64,000 bases of DNA, taken from assembly GCA_951813615.1 (NCBI GenBank), contig OX638377.1:3746599-3810598 (forward strand), read 5' to 3'. The stretch comes from an uncultured Latescibacterota bacterium (GTDB lineage Bacteria > Latescibacterota > UBA2968 > UBA8231). Shown in pieces: positions 52,703-60,689 of the stretch; within the stretch, counting starts at the first letter, position 1, and each line of letters begins with the position of its first letter. The position numbers and the translations under genes are program-made. The notes below the pieces were generated by a model. The model searched no databases. It was not told the DNA's origin and worked only from the letters and a program-made list of their open reading frames with translations.

Positions 52703-53539
52703 ATGGCTTGGTGGAATCAACTCGAAGATAACCGGGGGAGTCGGCCCCGCTGTGTGCTGCTAGTCGACGGCAACAGAAAGGAGGTTGCCAACCGACTGAC
52801 TCAGCTAGTGGGCATTCCAGAAGAGGTGGTTATTGACCACAGCGACCGTTGGATGCCCTACGGTAAGCCAGTACAGCGAGAAGATGACTCATGGGACAAT
52901 GCGCCAGCCAAGGAAGCGCGACTTGACGAGCTTGCGAATCTCTTGCCATGCAATATAAAGCGGCAACAGGAGATCAAAGAGCAACTCCGGTGCTGGTGGC
53001 TGGCCGTTAATGGTAGAGCGAACATGCCCAATTGGGATATCGTCAGCACCTGTACCGTCAAGGGCAAACCAGGGATGCTTCTAGTAGAGGCAAAAGCACA
53101 CGTAAGAGAGCTATGCCCCAAATCAGACAAATGCAGCAGTACGAATCCAGATAATCAAGCACAGATAGGTCGAGCGATTGCAGAGGCGAATGAGGCATTC
53201 CAGTCAGCTACGAAAAAAAAATGGAGATTGTCACGGGACGACCATTACCAGCTATCCAACCGGTTTGCCTGGTCTTGGAAACTGGTTTCACTTGGTATCC
53301 CCGTAGTCTTGGTTTATCTCGGATTCCTGAACGCAGAGGATATGAAGGATCAAGGGAAGATTTTTCGCTCTGATGGCGACTGGGAGAATGCCCTCAGAAG
53401 CTATGGTGAAGGCGTTGTCGACAATACCTGCTGGGGGAAGTGGCTGGATTTTTGCGGAGTACCCTTGCTGCCCCTGATTCGAGGGTATTACCAATCTTTT
53501 GATGGGAACTGTATACCTGAGTGCCCACCAATGGACTAG
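52703..53539 (+). CDS. Candidate PD-(D/E)XK nuclease of unknown family
   Basis: A 278-residue protein. The best clue is NWDIVSTCTVKGKPGMLLVE followed at once by AKAH: an Asp, about 15 residues, then Glu-Ala-Lys, which fits the PD-(D/E)XK core of restriction-like nucleases. The flanking LSNRFAWSWKLVSLGIPVVL and VYLGFLNAEDM region looks like the rest of an alpha/beta nuclease fold. It is the last gene before a strong terminator-like hairpin, 37 bases after the HsdR fragment. ATG 52703 follows AGGGAAG. A defence role is inferred only from position and motif. Confidence 0.6.
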   Translation: MAWWNQLEDNRGSRPRCVLLVDGNRKEVANRLTQLVGIPEEVVIDHSDRWMPYGKPVQREDDSWDNAPAKEARLDELANLLPCNIKRQQEIKEQLRCWWLAVNGRANMPNWDIVSTCTVKGKPGMLLVEAKAHVRELCPKSDKCSSTNPDNQAQIGRAIAEANEAFQSATKKKWRLSRDDHYQLSNRFAWSWKLVSLGIPVVLVYLGFLNAEDMKDQGKIFRSDGDWENALRSYGEGVVDNTCWGKWLDFCGVPLLPLIRGYYQSFDGNCIPECPPMD

Positions 53540-53541
53540 AT

Positions 53542-53580
53542 AAGGCCCGTACCACGGGGATGCAGCACGGGCCTTGTTTA
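53542..53580 (+). terminator. Hairpin terminator at the end of the defence operon
   Basis: AAGGCCCGT (53542-53550) and ACGGGCCTT (53567-53575) form a perfect 9-bp stem with a 16-base loop, followed by GTTTA. It begins 2 bases after the nuclease-like gene's stop. The T-run is short, so termination may be partial. Confidence 0.65.
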
Positions 53581-53647
53581 ACGATTTCTTATTCGCTTAA
53601 TAAGCTCTACGATTATTTGGAGAACCAACCTATATAATCCCCCGCGG

Positions 53648-54743
53648 ATTCAACTCGTAAGCGCAATTTCGTCATGTTTGGGTTGCACTTCTGTTTCCTT
53701 GCATAGGATTTCATGGGGCGTTTGAAAAGCCAAGCCCTTTCGCGGCCGATGATTGAGCCGATCCATGATGTGGTGTATCTGTGCCTGCGACAGCGTATCC
53801 AAGGCCGTGCCTTTGGGCACATACTGGCGAATCAGCCCGTTGGTATTCTCGTTGAGTCCCCGTTCCCAAGCATGGTAGGGATGGGCAAAATAGACGGCCG
53901 CGTCCAACGCTTGGCTGATGGTGGCATGGTGGGCAAACTCCTTGCCGTTATCGGCTGTAATCGTCTGGGTATGTTCCTTATGGGGCGCGAGCAACCCAAT
54001 GGTGGTCGCCGCCACCTGCTCGGCCTGTTTGGAGCCGACTTTGCCCAGCACGGTATAGCGCGAGCGCCGTTCGACCACCGAGACTAGCGCCCCGGTGTGC
54101 GCACGTCCCATCACCAAGTCGATTTCCCAATCGCCGATGCGACTTTTTTGATCCACGATGGCCGGTCGCTGGTCAATACTGACGCGGTCTTTAATCTGCC
54201 CTCGACCATCGGCTTTTCCATAGCGTTTCTTGCGTTTCTTCTGACTGTGACGCAGATGGCGATACAACGTCCCGCCCGCCTGGCGATCCGCTTGGATGTG
54301 CTGGTAGATGCGCTGCGGACTTAAGCGAAGACCGTCGGTCGCCTTCAGCCGACCCGCAATCTGCTCGGGACTCCACTCTTGACGCAGATCCGCTTCGATG
54401 CGCTCGATGACCGCCGCCGTCATCTTGGTCGCCTTGGCCTTGGAGCGACGACGCGCCAGCGCTTTGTGGTGGGCTTGATGGGGACGATAGCCGCGTTGCC
54501 CTTGATTGCGATGCAACTCCCGACAAATCGTCGAGGGCGATACCGACACCGTCGCGGCGATGGACTGCTGATCATGCCCGGCTTTCTTCAGCGCGTACAT
54601 TTGGTATCTTTGATGCTCGGTCAACTGGTGATACGTTCCCATAAGCGCCTCCGTCGGGAGCTGCGTTTGAAATGGCCAGGGGAAATATACCAGTTGGCCT
54701 TTTCTATGCCAGCTACCCAAAAGATTGCACTTACCAGTTGAAT
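53648..54743 (-). mobile_element. IS30-family insertion sequence
   Basis: About 1.1 kb bounded by imperfect inverted repeats. On the plus strand the left end reads ATTCAACTCGTAAGCGCAAT and the right end, on the complementary strand, ATTCAACTGGTAAGTGCAAT (18 of 20 identical). It contains a single full-length transposase. The left repeat is part of the transposase coding sequence: its last codons and stop lie in it. No target duplication longer than 2-3 bases is evident. The copy appears intact and lies between the nuclease-like and Mrr-like genes. Confidence 0.88.
53650..54642 (-). CDS. IS30-family transposase
   Basis: A 330-residue DDE transposase. There is an N-terminal helix-turn-helix (YHQLTEHQRYQMYALKKAGH, then SVSPSTICRELHRNQG). 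The catalytic core has the first Asp in GDWEIDLVMG, the second in TITADNGKEF and the Glu in HAWERGLNENTNGLIRQYVP, all standard for IS30. ATG 54642 gives the usual start; upstream codons lie in the IS end region. The stop codon sits within the left inverted repeat. Confidence 0.95.
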   Translation of the reverse strand: MGTYHQLTEHQRYQMYALKKAGHDQQSIAATVSVSPSTICRELHRNQGQRGYRPHQAHHKALARRRSKAKATKMTAAVIERIEADLRQEWSPEQIAGRLKATDGLRLSPQRIYQHIQADRQAGGTLYRHLRHSQKKRKKRYGKADGRGQIKDRVSIDQRPAIVDQKSRIGDWEIDLVMGRAHTGALVSVVERRSRYTVLGKVGSKQAEQVAATTIGLLAPHKEHTQTITADNGKEFAHHATISQALDAAVYFAHPYHAWERGLNENTNGLIRQYVPKGTALDTLSQAQIHHIMDRLNHRPRKGLAFQTPHEILCKETEVQPKHDEIALTS

Positions 54744-54768
54744 TCAAGCCCGATTTTAAGACTGCTTT

Positions 54769-55767
54769 TCAGGAGCTTCCGCCCAGTCCACCCAACAATA
54801 ACCTGCAAATTTCGTCCCCACCCATAAGCAGTATACCGTGCCTTTGGGCTAGCTCCTCCGCCTCTTCGCTGAAACTATCTGCCAGCGACATGACACATCC
54901 TTCTGCGTTTGTCTCTTGCCTCATCATCGGAAGCAACTGTTCTACAGCGTGCCTGTCGGTAGTCCCTATGTGCTTTTTCACTTGGACCAAGAGTATCGTC
55001 TGGCCAAAGTCGAACGGTGAAATGTCCGCACGATCTCGTACGCATCGAAGGTCGACATCCCCTCCCTGACCATCATACTCATGGCGTCGCTCAATCCGGT
55101 ACCCAAACGACGACAACAATCGCTCGCAAATCGACTCAAATGAAAACCCTGTCCCACTCGGCTGTATATCAGCTAGTTTTTTCTTTATTAGGCAGACTAC
55201 ATCAGAAGCTAGTAACTCTAGGTGTTCATCCAGATCCGATAGCTCGAATGTCGCGCTTGGATCTTGCTCAAGGCTCTCAATAACTGACTCAAAGTCTTCT
55301 TCCCATCTCTCTATTGGTATGACAGGGTACCGTAGCCACTGGAGCTTGCCGCGCCATCGGCTTAGTCGTGCATTTTTAGTATCGATGTTTCCGTCTAGGC
55401 CGTAGGATTTCTTAATTCTAATCCGATTATTCAAATGCGTCTCATCGCATTCAAGATAATCGTAGCAATTATCCCAATCCCCGTCGATGATGTGGATGGA
55501 AACCTTACCATGTTCAGGGAGGTGGGGGGTCACAAGCAGATCGCCGTCTTTGAATTCCCGCATCCACGTAAGGTTAGATGGTATGCGTGTGCTCGTAAGA
55601 TGATCACGGTAGGACTCAAAGCATCTGGTTACGTAATCTTCCTGCCGAACATCAAGCCCCCCGTGCTCTCCACCACCCCATCCCTGTGAGAGTAGTTTCT
55701 CCTCACGAAGCCTCCGCAAAACTTCTTCTATCCGGCTTTTATCAAACCGAAAATTATAGATCATCAA
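54769..55767 (-). CDS. Mrr-like restriction endonuclease
   Basis: A 332-residue protein. Residues from about 205 on hold an Mrr-type PD-(D/E)XK domain: FESICERLLSSFGYRIERRH, GGDVDLRC with the catalytic Asp, and ILLVQVKKH with the QxK, then CVMSLADSFSEEAEELAQRH. The first 200 residues form a separate domain I cannot identify, possibly target recognition. Mrr enzymes cut modified DNA, so beside a DNA-modification system it might be a foreign-modification sensor, or its compatibility with phosphorothioate DNA may be under selection. Confidence 0.82.
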   Translation of the reverse strand: MMIYNFRFDKSRIEEVLRRLREEKLLSQGWGGGEHGGLDVRQEDYVTRCFESYRDHLTSTRIPSNLTWMREFKDGDLLVTPHLPEHGKVSIHIIDGDWDNCYDYLECDETHLNNRIRIKKSYGLDGNIDTKNARLSRWRGKLQWLRYPVIPIERWEEDFESVIESLEQDPSATFELSDLDEHLELLASDVVCLIKKKLADIQPSGTGFSFESICERLLSSFGYRIERRHEYDGQGGDVDLRCVRDRADISPFDFGQTILLVQVKKHIGTTDRHAVEQLLPMMRQETNAEGCVMSLADSFSEEAEELAQRHGILLMGGDEICRLLLGGLGGSS

Positions 55768-56147
55768 AAACTCCTTTCTGAGAAGTTTTAATGAGTTGGT
55801 TCATGGGATTTAGTCTGACTCCAAAGTTACTATCTTACATGTGATCGTTCTGCCGTCCTCGGCACTATCGGTCTCTTTCTTGCGGCGTTAGCATAGCACC
55901 GTATCCCGTCTACTGACAAGCTGTTCACCTAGCCCTGCTACTAGCCTATTCAGTGATTTCAGCGGTCTCTACGCTCCGCCCGCTTCTGGCACGAACTGAT
56001 TGCAAGCCAGACGGCGGCAACCAGAGGTGATTATACGATCCCCAGTCCGGCGGATGATTGAATATCCGAGCTGCCTTCGAGACTCGCTTACCACCGGACG
56101 ACCAAGAAGGTGATAACGCACACTTAGGGAGCACCTTCAAGCCATCA
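55768..56147. other. Intergenic stretch without a supported gene
   Basis: Between the Mrr-like gene and the small gene at 56148 no frame has convincing coding features. A minus-strand frame at 55946-56194 overlaps the next gene out of phase and has no ribosome site. No hairpin or repeat stands out. Confidence 0.5.
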
Positions 56148-56405
56148 TCAACCACTGCCGCGCTCTTGATCCATGTGACCTCGCGCGTCAGCAAGTCTCA
56201 CGTATCCATTTCGGATTGCAAAGTCAAGTGCTTGGGGAAGGGCCTCAACGGGAAATTCGCCCCCTCGGGCGGCTTTCCCGTCTCTTCTGAACCAAGTGTA
56301 CTTCACGGATCTAGCGGTGTTACTCCCATCATCCCATGAAGCAACTCCTAGACGAATCTCGCAGTCGGGGGCAATATCGGCAGGCTCACTATGTGCTACT
56401 AGCAT
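56148..56405 (-). CDS. Small protein of unknown function
   Basis: An 85-residue protein with a strong ribosome site (AGGAGAGG, 5 bases before ATG 56405) and an A+T-rich promoter-like region upstream (TTGATA with CATAAT-type boxes around 56440-56470). The sequence (YTWFRRDGKAARGGEFPVEA, then LPQALDFAIRNGYVRL) resembles small conserved proteins with a W...RGGE.PV.ALPQ motif; the function is unknown. Confidence 0.6.
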   Translation of the reverse strand: MLVAHSEPADIAPDCEIRLGVASWDDGSNTARSVKYTWFRRDGKAARGGEFPVEALPQALDFAIRNGYVRLADARGHMDQERGSG

Positions 56406-56649
56406 TTATTCCTCTCCTGTTATGAGTTGCTATAGAGCTACTATTATGATAGTATGAATATAGTATCAAAGTTTATTGCCATAGTCAAGTCTGTGTAGAA
56501 AAAATACTCACCGTAAATTTTGGGGACATGACCTCTGCCGTTACCGCCAAGCTGAACGACTCCTAAAGGGGGTGACAAGGCAGAGATCAAGGCGGCGACC
56601 AAACGTGGGTTTCTTCGGATAGGCCCGCCGGCGCGCTAGGTACGGCATC

Positions 56650-56784
56650 TTATGGCGCTGGGGTACTGGATGTGGTGTCTTGCTGAGCTAGGGCGGGGGC
56701 CTCGGTGGTTTGAAGGCCCTTGCGGCGAGCGCCTCGCTGTTGGCGTTTGTCTAGGCGGGGGCGACGTTTGTTTCGGAGGGGCAT
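56650..56784 (-). CDS. Possible small basic protein
   Basis: A 44-codon frame starting at ATG 56784 (PLRNKRRPRLDKRQQRGARR, then an acidic/Ala-Pro tail). AAGAGA lies about 7 bases upstream. The strongly basic start would suit nucleic-acid or ribosome binding. It is short, with no family match I can name, so it may be chance. Confidence 0.35.
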   Translation of the reverse strand: MPLRNKRRPRLDKRQQRGARRKGLQTTEAPALAQQDTTSSTPAP

Positions 56785-56874
56785 GGTCGATCTCTTGGTG
56801 CAGTCGTTTAGCTTTAACTATTAGGTGATAGCTGGGAGGCGCGGATGACCTCCCCAACGAGCAAAAACGGCACA

Positions 56875-57132
56875 CTATCCGGCGCGTAGCTCTCTGGCAA
56901 TCCGCGCGGCGGCGTTGGCTACCCAGTCAAAGGCGTCGGCGGCACCGTCTTGCAAACCGCCCGCTTGTGCGGCAACGGCGGCGACAAGTTCGATGCTGGT
57001 ATCCAAACCCGGACGCACCTCGGCGTTTACAATCGCGACGTCAATATGTTCTGTGGCGGGGTATCCTTGGTTCTTCTCGCGGGCTGTGGCGATAATGTTC
57101 ACCAAAGCGCCAATCTCTTGTGCGTTGAGCAT
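56875..57132 (-). CDS. Small protein of unknown function
   Basis: An 85-residue, alanine-rich, mostly helical protein (NAQEIGALVNIIATAREKNQ, then LQDGAADAFDWVANAAARIA). ATG 57132 has GGAGAA 6 bases upstream, which supports translation. There is no signal peptide or membrane segment. It lies between the end of the defence island and the tRNA-Arg terminator region; I do not recognise the family. Confidence 0.55.
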   Translation of the reverse strand: MLNAQEIGALVNIIATAREKNQGYPATEHIDVAIVNAEVRPGLDTSIELVAAVAAQAGGLQDGAADAFDWVANAAARIARELRAG

Positions 57133-57272
57133 TGCAGGTTCTCCGTTGGTTGTGCTAGGGGCCGCTCAAGACGACCCTCCCAGCGATTTCGTGTCGCTGG
57201 ACTCTCCAACAACACCATTTAACTTTAACTAAAAGAAATATTTTTTTGCCAAGGCTTTTTTTATAGAAAAAA

Positions 57273-57306
57273 CCCCGTGCCAAATCTCCTAGCACGGGGA
57301 TTTTTC
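57273..57306. terminator. Bidirectional hairpin terminator
   Basis: CCCCGTGC (57273-57280) pairs with GCACGGGG (57292-57299). On the plus strand it is followed by ATTTTTC and on the minus strand by TTTTTTC. For the minus strand it lies 140 bases beyond the tRNA-Arg 3' end and would terminate the thrC-tRNA transcript. Confidence 0.8.
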
Positions 57307-57360
57307 GGTTCTTTCAGATTGCAAAGTAGCCACGACCGAATAGCGACAACAGCTTGAATA

Positions 57361-57388
57361 GTGTCAGCTACTGACATATTGCTGACAC
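57361..57388. repeat. 8+8 inverted repeat near tRNA-Arg
   Basis: GTGTCAGC (57361-57368) and GCTGACAC (57381-57388) are a perfect inverted repeat with a 12-base spacer that itself contains CTGACA. No T-run follows, so it is not a terminator. It lies 58 bases from the 3' end of tRNA-Arg on the side facing the defence island; a protein-binding or recombination site is possible. Confidence 0.5.
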
Positions 57389-57445
57389 GACTTTCCCACC
57401 AAAGCGAAACGGGCTACGCCTTTTGACGTAACCCGTTGTTTTTAA

Positions 57446-57522
57446 TGGCGCACCCATAGGGATTCGAACCCCAAACCTCCTGATCCGTAGTCAGGTGCTC
57501 TATCCAATTGAGCTATGGGTGC
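57446..57522 (-). tRNA. tRNA-Arg (ACG)
   Basis: Cloverleaf on the minus strand: acceptor GCACCCA pairs with TGGGTGC, D-arm GCTCAATTGGATAGAGC, anticodon stem CCTGA/TCAGG with loop CTACGGA (anticodon ACG), and a T-loop GGTTCGAATCC. The discriminator G is followed by an encoded CCA (57448-57446). It follows thrC on the same strand. Confidence 0.96.
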
Positions 57523-57560
57523 AAAGCAGTGTCATAAAATAGACGCCGCCCCCATTCTCG

Positions 57561-58730
57561 TCAAGACACGAGCCCCTCGGACAAAGCCTCCAAGTACTTG
57601 TAACCCGACCCCGTATTGAAGAGCACCACGCGCTCGTCCGGGGCCACTAGTCCCTGCTCCTTGAGCTTGATTAGCGCCGCTAGCGTTGCCCCGCCTTCGG
57701 GTGCGGGAAAAATGCCCGCATGTGCCGCCATGCTGTGCGAATGCGCGAGCAATTCCTCGTCACTGACGGCAATGGCTGTGCCGCCGCTTTCCCGCAACAC
57801 CTGCAACATCAGAAAGTCGCCGACCGCGCTAGGGACGCGCAGGCCCGAAGCCACGGTGTGGGCGTCTTCCCACGCTTGGGCCGACTCATCGCCGCGGGCA
57901 AAGGCCCGGACAATCGGCGCACAACCCTCGGCCTGCACCGAAATCATCCGCGGCCGGTGCTGGCCAATCCAACCCAGTTGCTCCAGCTCGGCGAATGCCT
58001 TCCACATCCCGATCAGCCCTGTGCCCCCACCCGTGGGATAAATCACCACGTCGGGCAGAGACCAATCCATCTGCTCGGCCAGCTCATAGCCCAAAGTCTT
58101 CTTCCCCTCGATGCGGTACGGCTCCTTCAGGGTCGATACCTCGAACCATCCCTCAGCTTCCTTGCGCTCGCCGACGATGCGACCGCAATCGCTGATCAGT
58201 CCGTCAACGAGCTCGACCTCAGCACCGCAGGACCGGCACTCGGCGACAAAGGCCTGGGGTGTATCGCGGGGCATGAAGACAATCGCCGGCAGGCCACAAG
58301 CAGCCGCATAAGCCGCCATCGCGCCACCGGCATTGCCCGCCGTGGGGATAGCCAGCTTTTTCGCGCCGCGCGCGCGGGCGCAGGTGACGGCAGCCGAGAG
58401 GCCGCGCGCCTTAAAGGAACCGGTGGGATTGGGCGATTCGTCTTTGATATAGAGCTGGGAAAAGCCCGCCCAGCAACCCAAGCGTTCCGGGTGCAACAAC
58501 GGAGTGAAGCCCTCGCCGAGGGAGACGATTTCCTCGGGCGTGCGGATGGGCATGACTTCCCGGTAGCGCCACATCGTCGGCGGGCGGGTGCTGAGCGCGG
58601 CGCGGGTCAGTGTCTGGCCAGCCCGGTCGAGGTCGTAGCGAGCGAGGAGGGGAGCACCGACCTCCGACAGGTTCTGCAACACGTCGGCGTCGTACTGTGC
58701 ACCCGTACGGGAGCACTCTAAATGCGTCAT
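57561..58730 (-). CDS. thrC: Threonine synthase
   Basis: A 389-residue PLP enzyme that converts O-phosphohomoserine to threonine. The PLP lysine is in SPNPTGSFKARGLSAAVTCA, the phosphate-binding glycines in IPTAGNAGGAMAAYAAACG, and VVIYPTGGGTGLIGMWKAF is diagnostic. An N-terminal rubredoxin-like segment (LECSRTGAQYDA) is typical of archaeal/plant-like forms. ATG 58730 overlaps the nadD stop by 4 bases (ATGA), preferred over GTG 58736. Confidence 0.92.
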   Translation of the reverse strand: MTHLECSRTGAQYDADVLQNLSEVGAPLLARYDLDRAGQTLTRAALSTRPPTMWRYREVMPIRTPEEIVSLGEGFTPLLHPERLGCWAGFSQLYIKDESPNPTGSFKARGLSAAVTCARARGAKKLAIPTAGNAGGAMAAYAAACGLPAIVFMPRDTPQAFVAECRSCGAEVELVDGLISDCGRIVGERKEAEGWFEVSTLKEPYRIEGKKTLGYELAEQMDWSLPDVVIYPTGGGTGLIGMWKAFAELEQLGWIGQHRPRMISVQAEGCAPIVRAFARGDESAQAWEDAHTVASGLRVPSAVGDFLMLQVLRESGGTAIAVSDEELLAHSHSMAAHAGIFPAPEGGATLAALIKLKEQGLVAPDERVVLFNTGSGYKYLEALSEGLVS

Positions 58731-59314
58731 GAACACGGGGTGGTGTATAATCCTTTCGCAAGTATGTGAGCCTCGACCGCCTCGGGGACCATGTAGCGGA
58801 TGGACAGGCCAGCGGCCCGGCGCGTCCGAATCTCGGTCGAGGACAACTCGATGAGTGGAGTATCTATAAAGCGCAGGCGCGCTAGCAGCTTCGGGTCATC
58901 GCCTGCCATTTCCCCTAGACGCGCCCCCACCACTACCGTACACTGGGCAAAAATGCCTTCAAGATCGTACCACTCGTCTAGCTGGCCGATGTTGTCCGTG
59001 CCAATAATAAAAAATAGCGCAGCGCGGGGATGAAGCCGGTGCAGCAGGCGCAGGGTTTCGACGGTATAGGACTTGCCCGGGCGGTCTAGCTCCAAGCGCG
59101 AGGCCCCAAAGTCGGCGCAATCGGCCACGGCCAGTTCGACCATAGCCCAGCGCTCCTCAGCCGGTGCGTATGCGCCCGGTTTGAGCGGTGGGTCGGCCGC
59201 GGGAATAAAGAGCACTTCGTCGAGGGGAATTTGCTCTAGGGCAAAGCGGGCCAAGAGCAAGTGGCCATGATGAATGGGGTCAAAGGTGCCGCCGATGACG
59301 CCGATGCGCCGCAT
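58727..59314 (-). CDS. nadD: Nicotinate-nucleotide adenylyltransferase
   Basis: A 195-residue nucleotidyltransferase of NAD biosynthesis. It has GVIGGTFDPIHHGHLLLARF with the (H/T)xGH motif, FIPAADPPLKPG, and the C-terminal ELSSTEIRTRRAAGLSIRYM with the ISSTxIR-type ATP site. ATG 59314 starts 2 bases after bamD; the longer open frame upstream lies in bamD. Confidence 0.95.
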   Translation of the reverse strand: MRRIGVIGGTFDPIHHGHLLLARFALEQIPLDEVLFIPAADPPLKPGAYAPAEERWAMVELAVADCADFGASRLELDRPGKSYTVETLRLLHRLHPRAALFFIIGTDNIGQLDEWYDLEGIFAQCTVVVGARLGEMAGDDPKLLARLRFIDTPLIELSSTEIRTRRAAGLSIRYMVPEAVEAHILAKGLYTTPCS

Positions 59315-59316
59315 CT

Positions 59317-60063
59317 TCAGCCCGGCGATTGGCTCAGCCCGGACAGGTGCTTTTGCACGTCCTCCACCAGCTCCGGGTCGCCGCTGTCTTGCAGCACTTC
59401 CTTCCAATAGCGCACCGCTAAATCCACATCGCCTTGGGTGCGGGCGATTTCGCCCATGCGGAAGAGGGTGGTGTAATACCACTCGCCGACGTCCGGGTAC
59501 TCGCGTAGCACTTCCTCATAGATCATTTTGGCTGCGTCGAGATAGCCCTGTTTGTGGTACAGACGGCCACTTAGATACTGCTTCTTGGCCAAGCGGTTCC
59601 GGCACTCGACGATGCGCCGACGCGCCTGTTCGACTAGGGGCGAGTCGGCATGGTCTTCGATGAAGTTGCGGAAGGCTGTCAGGGCTTCAAAGGTCTCCTT
59701 TTGGTCCAGTTCCGGGCGGCGCAATTGCTTGAAGTACGACTCGCCTACCTTGAACTGCGCCTCGACCGCCCACTCGCTAGACGGATAAATATCGATGATG
59801 CGCTGATACTCAAAGGCTGCGTTGACCCAATCGCGATTGCAAAAGTGCGCTTCGGCGAGGAGGAACTGCGCCTCGGCAACCCGGCGCGAGCCGGGAAAGT
59901 TGCTGACTAAGCGCTTGAAGTGCTCAGAGGCCTCGAGGCAGCGGTTCTTCTCCATGGCCTTTTGGCCTTCTTCAAAGTAGTAATCCGCGCCTTGGAGTTT
60001 CTCAGACGGCGTGCTGGCACAAGCGGCGATACACAGGACGAGCGGGAAAGTGAGGTATTTCAT
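59317..60063 (-). CDS. bamD: Outer-membrane assembly lipoprotein BamD
   Basis: A 248-residue lipoprotein of the BAM complex. A signal peptide ends in the lipobox IAAC near residues 12-15, and five TPR-like repeats follow (for example EASEHFKRLVSNFPGSRRVA and AAFEYQRIIDIYPSSEWAVE), the standard BamD architecture. It acts in outer-membrane protein insertion with BamA. It lies between an unknown exported protein and nadD, each 2 bases away. Confidence 0.92.
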   Translation of the reverse strand: MKYLTFPLVLCIAACASTPSEKLQGADYYFEEGQKAMEKNRCLEASEHFKRLVSNFPGSRRVAEAQFLLAEAHFCNRDWVNAAFEYQRIIDIYPSSEWAVEAQFKVGESYFKQLRRPELDQKETFEALTAFRNFIEDHADSPLVEQARRRIVECRNRLAKKQYLSGRLYHKQGYLDAAKMIYEEVLREYPDVGEWYYTTLFRMGEIARTQGDVDLAVRYWKEVLQDSGDPELVEDVQKHLSGLSQSPG

Positions 60064-60065
60064 AG

Positions 60066-60689
60066 CTAGCGATTCGAAAAGAACAAATAGATGAGCCCAC
60101 CGAGCACGGTGGATACGATCACAGGTTCGACGAACTTGCTCCACGTTTGTTCCTCTAGCTCGGTCTTGGCGAATTTGAATTGGTCGTGCTGGAGTATTTC
60201 TAGCTGCTTTTTGGGGATCCGATCGCGCTGTGTGAGGGTGATTTCGTCCTGCCAATGGACCACGTCGTCGCGCTCGTCGCTCAAGCGCAGGGCAAGCGTT
60301 ACCCGGCCCTGGCGGCTGACCGCGCTGCCGCGCAATCCCGAATGCGCGGAGATACCGAGATCGAGCACTCGGTAGGACAGGCGCATACTCACCGACTGGG
60401 TCGCGGTCGAATCCAAAGTCACGCTAAAGCCGCGCGTCAGTAGCCTGTTGGCCAGCAGGTGTTCGACCATCCAATTGGCGTCGTGCTTGCTCTGCGCCAC
60501 AACCAACAAGGGGGCCGTCGCAGCGTCGTCCGGCATCTCAATGCGCGCCAAGCTCTCATCAACCGCACTGGCCACGGTCTCGACCAACAGGTCCATATTA
60601 GTGGGAAAAGGAGCGGCAGCCGACGCGGTGGCACAGATCATCAGCGCGGCTAAAAGACGATAACAAGATCGGAGCAAGATCGTTCGCAT
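60066..60689 (-). CDS. Exported membrane-anchored protein of unknown function
   Basis: A 207-residue protein with an N-terminal signal sequence (LLRSCYRLLAALMICATASA) and a C-terminal membrane helix (FVEPVIVSTVLGGLIYLFF). The middle (VVAQSKHDANWMVEHLLANR, SMRLSYRVLDLGISAH) looks like a periplasmic nucleotide- or lipid-independent alpha/beta domain reminiscent of FlgO-type proteins, but this is weak. ATG 60689 overlaps the cpoB stop (TGATG), so it is coupled to cpoB and bamD and may serve envelope maintenance. Confidence 0.7.
   Translation of the reverse strand: MRTILLRSCYRLLAALMICATASAAAPFPTNMDLLVETVASAVDESLARIEMPDDAATAPLLVVAQSKHDANWMVEHLLANRLLTRGFSVTLDSTATQSVSMRLSYRVLDLGISAHSGLRGSAVSRQGRVTLALRLSDERDDVVHWQDEITLTQRDRIPKKQLEILQHDQFKFAKTELEEQTWSKFVEPVIVSTVLGGLIYLFFSNR

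Noticed and set aside
53648..54743. IS30 insertion as the cause of a broken gene
   Set aside because: Both neighbouring genes (nuclease-like and Mrr-like) appear complete; the element sits between them after a terminator.
55946..56194. 82-codon minus-strand frame
   Set aside because: No ribosome site, overlaps the better-supported gene at 56148-56405 out of phase, and shows no recognisable motif.
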